This document shows positions 57,306-64,000 of a stretch of DNA of 64,000 nt, piece by piece. This DNA is from an uncultured Peptococcaceae bacterium (GTDB lineage: Bacteria > Bacillota > Dehalobacteriia > UBA4068 > UBA4997). The stretch lies in NCBI GenBank assembly GCA_947625705.1, contig CANQPG010000002.1, positions 77,119 to 141,118 on the forward strand, read 5' to 3'. Position 1 is the first letter of the stretch, and each line of letters begins with the position of its first letter. Position numbers and translations under genes: made by a program. A model generated the notes under the pieces. It saw nothing but the letters and a program-made list of their open reading frames with translations, made no database searches and was not told the DNA's origin.

Positions 57306-60300
57306 ATGATGAACGAAACCGATCAATTTCAACAGGAATTGTTAAGCAGCCTGACCGGCGACACCAAGCTGGGCAGGCTTTTCGCGTCGGCCAAAGGCAA
57401 CTTTCCCTTTGCCGTGGGGCTGGCGGAAAGCTTTAAGGCGGCGGCAGTGGCCGCGTTGCTTACAGAGCAAAAGCAGCCCATATTGCTGCTCTCCCCCGAC
57501 GCGGAAAGCGCCGCCCGCTGGCTGGAAAACCTGCGCGCGCTGCTCCCGGGGGATATGGCCGGCAGCGCCTTGCTGCTGCCCCCGGTGGAGCTTTCGCCCT
57601 TTACCGACTTCCAGCCGGAGGCCGAGGTGGTGGCGGCGCGTTTAAACGCCCTTGCCGCGCTCGCTAAAGGGGAAGCCGTCTGCGTGGTGACCCCGGCGGA
57701 GGCGCTGCTGGGTCGCTTTCAGCCGAAAGACGCCTTTGCGGCAGAGCGGCTGCTGCTTGCCCCCGGCGTCACCATCGAGCTGGACGAGCTGGCACGGCGG
57801 CTGGTGGAGCTCGGCTATCAGCGCGAAAGCATGATCGACACGCCCGGCACCTTTGCCTGCCGCGGCGGCATTGCGGATATTTTCCCCATCGGCTGGGAGC
57901 GCCCGGTGCGGCTGGATTTCTTCGATAACGAGATCGAAACGGTGCGCTATTTTGCGCCCGACACCCAGCGCTCTGCCGAAACCTGCCTCAAGGAGCCGGA
58001 GCTGTTCCCCTGCCGCCTGACAGGCGGTGGGGTGACGCTGCTGGATTATCTGCCGGCGGGAGCGTATCTGCTGGTGGACGAGGCGGCGCAGTGTGAGCAA
58101 AGCCTGCGCGAGGCAGAGCAGGAGCGCCAAATTTACTTTGACGGCCTGCTGGACGCGCACCGCCTGGGCAAAAAGGAGCTTAACGCATTTGCCGCGGCGT
58201 TCCTCCCCGCGGACGAGGCCATTGCCCAGATCAACGCCCGCCCCCACAGCAGCTTTATGCAGCTTACTGCCGCCGGCGCGATCAAACAGACCCAGCACGT
58301 TGAGCTCAAGGCTACGCCGATCCCGTCCTACGTGGGGCAGCTGCCGCTTTTTGCCAAGGATCTGCAAAAATGGCGCAAGGCCGGGCGGCGCATATTCTTC
58401 TGCGTCAGCTCCAAGCTGCGCGCCGGCAATCTGCGCGACATTTTAAGCGATTACGACTATCCGGAAGCGGCCATCGGCGTATCGCCCCTGGCCGCCGGCT
58501 TTGAATATCCCGCCGGCAAGCTGATCGTGCTGACCGAGCGGGAAATTCTGGGGCGCGCGGCCAAGGCTAAACGCGGCCAGGCCAAGCGTGAGGCCGATAT
58601 CAATACGTTCGTGGAGCTCTCGCCCGGCGATTACGTCGTCCACACCAACCACGGCGTCGGCCGCTTTGCCGGCATTGAGCGCATCACGGCGGACGGAGCG
58701 ACCGCTGATTATCTGAAAATCGAATACGCGGCGGGCGACAAGCTGTTTATCCCGGTGGAGCAAATGCACCTGGTGCAGAAGTACATCGGCAGCGACTCCG
58801 CCGCCCCCAAGCTGAACCGCCTGGGCGGCAGCACCTGGGAAAAAACCAAAGCCAAGGTGCGCGCTTCCGTCCGCGATATGGCCGTCGAGCTTTTGCGGCT
58901 ATACGCCGCGCGCGAGCGGGCACAGGGCTTCGCGTTTTCGCCCGACACCAACTGGCAGCGCGAGTTTGAGGACGCCTTTGAATATGAAGAAACGGCGGGG
59001 CAGCTGCAAGCGCTGGCCGATATCAAGCGCGATATGCAAAGCCCCCGCCCGATGGATCGGCTGCTCTGCGGCGACGTGGGCTATGGCAAAACAGAGCTGG
59101 CCATGCGGGCGGCGTTCAAGGCCGTGCAGGACGGCAAGCAGGTGGCCATGCTCTCCCCCACCACGCTGCTGGCCGAGCAGCATTACCAGAATTTCTGCAA
59201 GCGCTTCGCCAATTATCCCGTTAAAATTGCGCTGCTTTCGCGCTTTGTCAGCGCCAAGCAGCAGAAAGAAGCGCTGGCGGGGCTGGCCGCGGGCACGGTG
59301 GATATTTTGATCGGCACGCACCGCCTGCTCTCCAAAGACGTGCAGTTTAAGTCGCTTGGCCTGCTGGTGGTGGACGAGGAGCAGCGCTTCGGCGTCGCCC
59401 ACAAGGAGAAGATCAAGCAGCTGAAAGGCTCGGTGGACGTTTTGACCTTATCCGCCACGCCGATCCCGCGCACGCTGCATATGTCGCTGGTGGGCATGCG
59501 CGACATGAGCGTGATCGCCACGCCCCCGAAAGACCGGCTGCCCGTGCAGACGTTCGTCATCGAGCACCACCCCCGGCTGCTGCAAAAGGCCATCGAGCGC
59601 GAGCTTTCGCGCGGCGGCCAGGTATATTATATCTATAACAGCGTAAAAAGTATCGAGGAGAAGCTGGCGGAGCTTCAGGAGCTGGTGCCGCGGGCGCGCG
59701 TGCTGGCCGCCCACGGCCAGATGACGGAGCGCCAGCTGAAGCCGATCATGACTGATTTTCTGGAGGGGCGGGCAGACGTTCTGCTCTGCACCACCATTGC
59801 CGAATCCGGGCTGGATATCCCGAACGTCAACACCCTGATCGTGGAGAACGCCGAAAACTTCGGCCTGGCGCAGCTTTATCAGCTGCGGGGGCGCGTGGGG
59901 CGCAGCAACCGCCAGGCGTTTGCGTATTTCACCTATCGCCCCGGCAAAATTTTGCAGGAGGACGCGCGGCGCAGGCTTTCGGCTATCCGCGATTTCACCC
60001 AACTGGGCGCGGGCTTCAAAATTGCCATGCGCGATTTGGAAATTCGCGGCGCGGGCAACCTCCTTGGCGCCGAGCAGCACGGCCACATTGCCGCCGTCGG
60101 CTTCGATCTTTACTGCAAGCTGATCAATGAGGCCATCGAGCAGGGCATGGGCGAGGCGGCGCCGAAACCGGCCGCCGAGTGCAAGCTCGACCTGGGGCTG
60201 GACGCGTTTATCCCGGACAATTACGTCAGCGAGGGCACGCTGAAATTCCAGATATACAACAAAATCGCCGCCTGCGAGCAGCCGGAGGAAGCCGAGCAGC

Positions 60301-60662
60301 TGTTAAGCGAGCTTACCGACCGCTTCGGCCCGCCGCCCAAGGCGGTGCAAAATCTTTTCGTTATCCTCAGCCTGCGCAATCTGGCCGAGGCGCTTGCCGC
60401 CAAATCGCTGACCGCGCCGCACCAGATATTGACGCTGAACTTTGGGCCGAAAAACCCGTTCGACGGGCAGGCCATGCTGAAGCTGGCCAATGCTTACGGC
60501 CGGCGGCTGAAATTCCTCGGCAAAAAGGAGCTGCTGCTGCGCCTCTCGCTGGAAAACCGCACCGAGGACGCGCGCCTGGCCGAGATCAAAGCGTTTTTAG
60601 AGGACTTACTGACACATCTTAACAAAACCGCGGCGGAAAATGTTGCAAACCCCGCCGAATAA
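57306..60662 (+). CDS. mfd: Transcription-repair coupling factor Mfd
   Basis: An 1118-residue protein that dislodges stalled RNA polymerase and recruits UvrA. The UvrB-like N-terminal region (about 1-330) is followed by the RNA polymerase-interacting Tudor-like domain (about 430-500; GDYVVHTNHGVGRFAGIE). The RecG-like superfamily 2 translocase has Walker A in CGDVGYGKTELA and the box DEEQRFG (about 540-900). The C-terminal TRCF domain covers about 950-1080. Length matches the family. ATGs at 57306 and 57309 are both possible. Confidence 0.96.
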   Translation: MMNETDQFQQELLSSLTGDTKLGRLFASAKGNFPFAVGLAESFKAAAVAALLTEQKQPILLLSPDAESAARWLENLRALLPGDMAGSALLLPPVELSPFTDFQPEAEVVAARLNALAALAKGEAVCVVTPAEALLGRFQPKDAFAAERLLLAPGVTIELDELARRLVELGYQRESMIDTPGTFACRGGIADIFPIGWERPVRLDFFDNEIETVRYFAPDTQRSAETCLKEPELFPCRLTGGGVTLLDYLPAGAYLLVDEAAQCEQSLREAEQERQIYFDGLLDAHRLGKKELNAFAAAFLPADEAIAQINARPHSSFMQLTAAGAIKQTQHVELKATPIPSYVGQLPLFAKDLQKWRKAGRRIFFCVSSKLRAGNLRDILSDYDYPEAAIGVSPLAAGFEYPAGKLIVLTEREILGRAAKAKRGQAKREADINTFVELSPGDYVVHTNHGVGRFAGIERITADGATADYLKIEYAAGDKLFIPVEQMHLVQKYIGSDSAAPKLNRLGGSTWEKTKAKVRASVRDMAVELLRLYAARERAQGFAFSPDTNWQREFEDAFEYEETAGQLQALADIKRDMQSPRPMDRLLCGDVGYGKTELAMRAAFKAVQDGKQVAMLSPTTLLAEQHYQNFCKRFANYPVKIALLSRFVSAKQQKEALAGLAAGTVDILIGTHRLLSKDVQFKSLGLLVVDEEQRFGVAHKEKIKQLKGSVDVLTLSATPIPRTLHMSLVGMRDMSVIATPPKDRLPVQTFVIEHHPRLLQKAIERELSRGGQVYYIYNSVKSIEEKLAELQELVPRARVLAAHGQMTERQLKPIMTDFLEGRADVLLCTTIAESGLDIPNVNTLIVENAENFGLAQLYQLRGRVGRSNRQAFAYFTYRPGKILQEDARRRLSAIRDFTQLGAGFKIAMRDLEIRGAGNLLGAEQHGHIAAVGFDLYCKLINEAIEQGMGEAAPKPAAECKLDLGLDAFIPDNYVSEGTLKFQIYNKIAACEQPEEAEQLLSELTDRFGPPPKAVQNLFVILSLRNLAEALAAKSLTAPHQILTLNFGPKNPFDGQAMLKLANAYGRRLKFLGKKELLLRLSLENRTEDARLAEIKAFLEDLLTHLNKTAAENVANPAE

Positions 60663-60722
60663 GTGTAAAATAGTAGTGTTGACACACACAAACTACAAAA
60701 TTTTGTTTCAGGAGGATCAAAC

Positions 60723-61832
60723 ATGAAGAAAACTCTGAGCCTGCTGCTCTCCGGCCTGCTGCTGCTGGCGGCGCTGACCCTTGGCGGCTGCGGCGAAAAG
60801 GCAGAGCCCCCGGCAATGATCGTGAACGGGGTGGAAATTCCGCAGGGCGTGGTTAATTATTATCTGAACTATGGCAAGGATTATCTGACCAGCTACGGTA
60901 TCGACTTCACCGACGAGAAAAACGGCGCGCAGTATATGAGCATGGTGGAGGAACAGGCCGTGGATATCGTGACCGAGGTGGCCGTGGTGCGCACTTTGGC
61001 GACGGAGGCCGGGATCACCGTGGACGAAACGGCGCTCTCTGACGCTTTGGCCGACCAGAAAGCGCATTTTGCCGACGACGCGGCCTGGGAAACCTGGCTC
61101 AACACCTATGAGCTCACCGAGGACGACGTCAACTGGATATTGGAATATCAGCTTTTGGCCGACGCGCTTTATGAGCAGGTGAACAGCGATCTGACACTTT
61201 CGGATTCCGAGCTGGCCGAGGCTTACAACGCCGACCCCGACGCTTACGACACCTACAAATTTGCCCACATTCTGGTATCCGTGCAGGGCGAAACGGACGA
61301 GGCGGGCAACACCACCGAGCCAACCGACGCCGCCTGGGAAGAAGCCCGCACCACCGCGGTTTACCTGATCAAGCAGATAAACGACGGCACCGCCACCTTT
61401 GAGGATTTGGCGCAGCGCTACAACGCCGACAGCACCAAAGCCACCGGCGGCGACCTGGGGCAATACGTGACCAAGAAAGACTCGCCTTATGTGGAGGAGT
61501 TCAACGAAGCGGCGTTTAAGCTCACCGAGGTGGGCGAGATCACGCAGGAGCCGGTGCGCAGCAGCTTCGGCTATCACATCATCAAGCTGCTGGATAAGAC
61601 CACCGGCGTGGGCGAGGCCAAAGACGCCATTCTCGAAGACAAGCTGGGCACCGAGCGCGACCAGCACTACTTTGAAAAGGTGGACGAAGCCATGCAGAAC
61701 GTGGAGATCACCCAGGATTACGTGCGTAAATACGCTCTGCCCGAGGAGCCGGCCGATAACGATACCACCGACGGCGGCACCGCTGACGGCGGCGAGAATA
61801 ACGGCGGCGAAACCCAGCCCGCCAACAACTGA
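60723..61832 (+). CDS. PrsA/SurA-like peptidyl-prolyl isomerase lipoprotein
   Basis: A 369-residue lipoprotein foldase. The lipobox is LGGC (Cys23). A helical SurA_N-like region (about 30-180) precedes a parvulin (PpiC) domain (about 178-300; KFAHILVSV, FEDLAQRYNADSTKATGGDLG, VRSSFGYHIIKLLD). The tail is rich in Gly, Asn and Asp. It would help fold secreted proteins such as the two SLH proteins here. AGGAGG precedes the ATG. It is the gene after mfd, as in many Clostridia. Confidence 0.92.
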   Translation: MKKTLSLLLSGLLLLAALTLGGCGEKAEPPAMIVNGVEIPQGVVNYYLNYGKDYLTSYGIDFTDEKNGAQYMSMVEEQAVDIVTEVAVVRTLATEAGITVDETALSDALADQKAHFADDAAWETWLNTYELTEDDVNWILEYQLLADALYEQVNSDLTLSDSELAEAYNADPDAYDTYKFAHILVSVQGETDEAGNTTEPTDAAWEEARTTAVYLIKQINDGTATFEDLAQRYNADSTKATGGDLGQYVTKKDSPYVEEFNEAAFKLTEVGEITQEPVRSSFGYHIIKLLDKTTGVGEAKDAILEDKLGTERDQHYFEKVDEAMQNVEITQDYVRKYALPEEPADNDTTDGGTADGGENNGGETQPANN

Positions 61833-61848
61833 TATTAACGCCAACATG

Positions 61849-61884
61849 AAGATACCCGAGCAATTATGCCCGGGTATCTTTTTT
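61849..61884 (+). terminator. Terminator after the PrsA-like gene
   Basis: AAGATACCCG (61849-61858) pairs with CGGGTATCTT (61871-61880), 10 perfect pairs around a 12-base loop, and runs into six T. The T-tract overlaps the last codons of the convergent spoIIE. Confidence 0.88.
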
Positions 61885-64000
61885 ATGCTATTTTGGCGGT
61901 TAAAATGGTGATGTCGTCGCGCACCCGGCCGCCGCTGATGGTGACGGCGCGTTCCAGCAGAAATTCCGCCATCTGCTGCGGGTCGTCGATGTTGTTGTCC
62001 TCGATCAGGTGGACGAGCCATTCCAAATCCTGCTCGCTGTCCGCGTCCAAAAGACCGTCGCTGGCCATGATCACCATGTCGCCCGCCTCCAGCTGCGCCT
62101 GATAGATCGTCTTATCCACCGTTTGCAGCATACCGACGGGGAGCGAAGCGTTCTTGATAATTTTGACCTCGCCGCCGCGCTTGATGAAGCTGGGCGCCGC
62201 GCCCGTTTTGATGAACTCCGCGCTGTTGTCATAGCGGTCGATAATGCACATATCCAGCGTGACGAACGCCTCCTCGCCGCCTTGCAGCATCAGCACGGTG
62301 TTCACGGTGTCCACGGCGGTGTGGCGGTCGAAACCCACTTCCAGCAGGTGCGTCAGCATATTAACGGCACTGCCGGATTTCAGCGCCGCGGGTATGCCCG
62401 CCCCCATGCCGTCGCTGATCATCAAAAGCTGCCGCCCCTCGCCCAGCGTCACGGCGTCGCCGGAATCGCCGCAGACGGGGTTGCCGTCCTTGGAAAGCTG
62501 GGCTTTGCCGGTGACGAGGGTGTTCGCCCCCTCGCGCAGCATATGAAAGCAGCAGCCGACGCCGCAGTTATTGCCACAGCTCACCTCCTGGGTGCGGAAG
62601 CGCTTTTGCAGCACGCGGCTCACCTCGCGCGCGGCCATATCGCGGCAGGCCACCTCGCCGGGGCACTCCTCCAGGTTCACCCAAAAATCGAGATTTTTTT
62701 CGCCCAGGTGGGTTATCTGCACGCTCCCCACCGCCAGGCCGTGTTTGGCAAAGCGCCGCTGCAAGGCTTTCTCGATATAATTCAGGTTGCCGCCCGCGTC
62801 CAGCATTTCGCCGGCCAGCTTCTCCATCACCTCGGCCGTGCCTTCCAACTGCCCGGAGAGGAAGAGCCGGCTGCCGCTTTTCTGCTGCTGCCAGTAATTG
62901 CTCTGGCAGTAAAGCTCGTACAGGCAGTTGATCGTCGCCACCAGCTCGCGCATATGCGGGCAGCGGCGGGAGAAATTATCCGGCACGTCCTGCACGGTGG
63001 CCGCGCCCTTTTGTTCCGCCACGTTAAAAAGCCCCATCACGCCGCGGTAAGTCTCCGCCACGTCCACCGACCAGCAGAGATTGCGGATCGAGCAGCGGTT
63101 GCACACCTGGCCGCAAAGGTGGTTCAGCACCATTTCCACGTTTTTCTCCTGCTCCGCCCCGTCGTCGTTATTCACACTGCGGCAGCCCGCCGCCAAATCG
63201 CGGAAGATCTGCGCCGCGCTTTGCAGCCGCCGGGCGGAAAAGCGCAGCCGCCGGCGGTTGTTCTCCTCCTCCGCCGTCTTCAGATTGAGCCCGGTGAACA
63301 TGCGCTCCCCGCGGCTGAGCCATTTCTCCGGCAGCAGAAACAGCATACCCACCGCGATAAAGCTGGCGATCAGCTGCTGCTGAATGGCGCTCATCTCCAT
63401 CACGTAAAGCCCCAGCATGACGTTCCCCAGCACAAAGCCGACCGCCACCCCAAGCCGCGAGAAACCCTTGAACGCCCCCGCCAAAAGGCCGGCAAAAGCG
63501 TATAGCCCGATCACGGCGGGGGAAACCGCCTGATCCAGGCTCGGCATGATCCCCATCAGCGCGCCGACGCCGGCGCCCGCGCCTGCGCCGCCCCAAAACG
63601 CCGCCAGCATGACCAGAAAGCGGCTGATGATATCGCGGAGCTGCAAGCCGGCCACGCTGAACTCGCCCAGCCCGCAGATACAGCCCAAAAACAGCACGAA
63701 CAGGCAGACCAGCTCGTCGGCGGAGAGGCTTTTCACGTCGCCAAGCTCCTGCAAAATACCCAGCGCGATCAGCATGATCAGCGAGAGCCCCGCCGCAAAC
63801 GCCCCCTCGAAGCAGATGACCAGCAGGTTATAGGCCGACGCCTCGGCGGAGATCAGCAAAAACAGCGCGCGCAATGTGATCAGCGCCGCGCCGCAAAGCA
63901 TCGGCGCCAGCAGCCAGTCGCGCTTTTCATCGCGGGGTTTTATGTAGAGCAGCAGGCAGGCCAGAACCTCCGCCGCGATATACGGCCAGGCGTTGATACC
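61883..64000 (-). CDS. spoIIE: Stage II sporulation protein E (partial, N-terminus beyond the window)
   Basis: At least 705 residues are encoded; the frame is open to the right edge (it reads INAWPYIAAEVLACLLLYIK before the first internal ATG at 63901), so the true start lies outside. SpoIIE is the membrane-bound PP2C phosphatase that dephosphorylates SpoIIAA and activates sigma-F in the forespore. About ten transmembrane helices are followed by a central region with a cysteine cluster (CGQVCNRCSIRNLCW) and the PP2C domain with LMISDGMGAG and the metal-site MASDGLLD. The full family length is about 800. Confidence 0.95.
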   Translation of the reverse strand, partial: GINAWPYIAAEVLACLLLYIKPRDEKRDWLLAPMLCGAALITLRALFLLISAEASAYNLLVICFEGAFAAGLSLIMLIALGILQELGDVKSLSADELVCLFVLFLGCICGLGEFSVAGLQLRDIISRFLVMLAAFWGGAGAGAGVGALMGIMPSLDQAVSPAVIGLYAFAGLLAGAFKGFSRLGVAVGFVLGNVMLGLYVMEMSAIQQQLIASFIAVGMLFLLPEKWLSRGERMFTGLNLKTAEEENNRRRLRFSARRLQSAAQIFRDLAAGCRSVNNDDGAEQEKNVEMVLNHLCGQVCNRCSIRNLCWSVDVAETYRGVMGLFNVAEQKGAATVQDVPDNFSRRCPHMRELVATINCLYELYCQSNYWQQQKSGSRLFLSGQLEGTAEVMEKLAGEMLDAGGNLNYIEKALQRRFAKHGLAVGSVQITHLGEKNLDFWVNLEECPGEVACRDMAAREVSRVLQKRFRTQEVSCGNNCGVGCCFHMLREGANTLVTGKAQLSKDGNPVCGDSGDAVTLGEGRQLLMISDGMGAGIPAALKSGSAVNMLTHLLEVGFDRHTAVDTVNTVLMLQGGEEAFVTLDMCIIDRYDNSAEFIKTGAAPSFIKRGGEVKIIKNASLPVGMLQTVDKTIYQAQLEAGDMVIMASDGLLDADSEQDLEWLVHLIEDNNIDDPQQMAEFLLERAVTISGGRVRDDITILTAKIA

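Noticed and set aside
1-64000. Insertion sequences, integrases, prophage genes, restriction-modification or CRISPR-Cas systems.
   Set aside because: No transposase, integrase, nuclease or Cas motif was seen in any frame. The only accessory-looking items are the toxin-antitoxin locus, the small XRE regulator and the giant surface protein gene.

Overview
The window looks like a chromosomal segment of a GC-rich, anaerobic, endospore-forming member of the Clostridia (Bacillota). The evidence is a dense set of sporulation genes (yabP, yabQ, spoIIID, spoVT, a bofC-like gene, spoIIE), a two-subunit GlgC/GlgD glycogen system, DivIC, RqcP and HU in Firmicutes order, two SLH-anchored surface proteins, and -35/-10 promoters and terminators of Gram-positive type. 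I cannot name the genus. No insertion sequence, prophage or CRISPR array is visible.

Layout. 1-8242 (minus strand): glycogen operon glgB-glgP-glgC-glgD-glgA, followed by the first codons of what looks like a GH13 enzyme. glgP is split by a frameshift. 8474-11811 (plus): an ECF sigma factor with a one-pass membrane partner, tRNA-Leu(CAG), a well-folded RNA candidate, and L-threonine aldolase. 11821-19564 (minus): 2-hydroxyacid dehydrogenase, CDF metal exporter, Ppx/GppA, then the yabR-divIC-yabQ-yabP-rqcP-hup block, alanine racemase and a FemAB-type transferase. 19594-26737 (minus): pyrG, argS, a hotdog thioesterase, an SLH-anchored phosphodiester glycosidase and spoIIID. 26815-29863 (minus): CoA-disulfide reductase/rhodanese fusion and an M18 aminopeptidase.

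30022-36196 is a sulfur and cofactor island. It holds an Rrf2 regulator with IscR-like cysteines, cysK, a cysteine desulfurase, an IscU scaffold, MnmA and PdxST. A compact type I toxin-antitoxin locus built like par/fst sits between the regulator and cysK. 36248-40499 (minus): spoVT, then a C45-family amide hydrolase with two membrane proteins and a LuxR-type regulator. 40727-46405 (minus) is one 1892-residue secreted protein with a papain-like protease, 13 GLUG repeats and SLH domains. 46597-50762: an Lrp regulator with an aminotransferase, a LysR regulator, a small XRE regulator behind tandem operators, and a metallo-hydrolase. 50994-53800 (plus): a TrpXYZ-type ABC transporter. 53864-64000: yigZ, trmL, a bofC-like gene, a PRC-barrel protein, pth-mfd, a PrsA-like foldase, and spoIIE running off the right edge.

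The points most worth a second look are: (i) the CTP synthase in the normal argS-pyrG position has lost the glutaminase cysteine, the metal-binding aspartate and the invariant active-site lysine; (ii) the par/fst-like toxin-antitoxin locus at 30486-30831; (iii) a strongly foldable RNA at 10590-10722 ahead of threonine aldolase; (iv) two inverted, covarying hairpins after pyrG; (v) a cysteine ladder in the GLUG repeats of the giant protease; and (vi) the C45 hydrolase/membrane pair/LuxR cluster.
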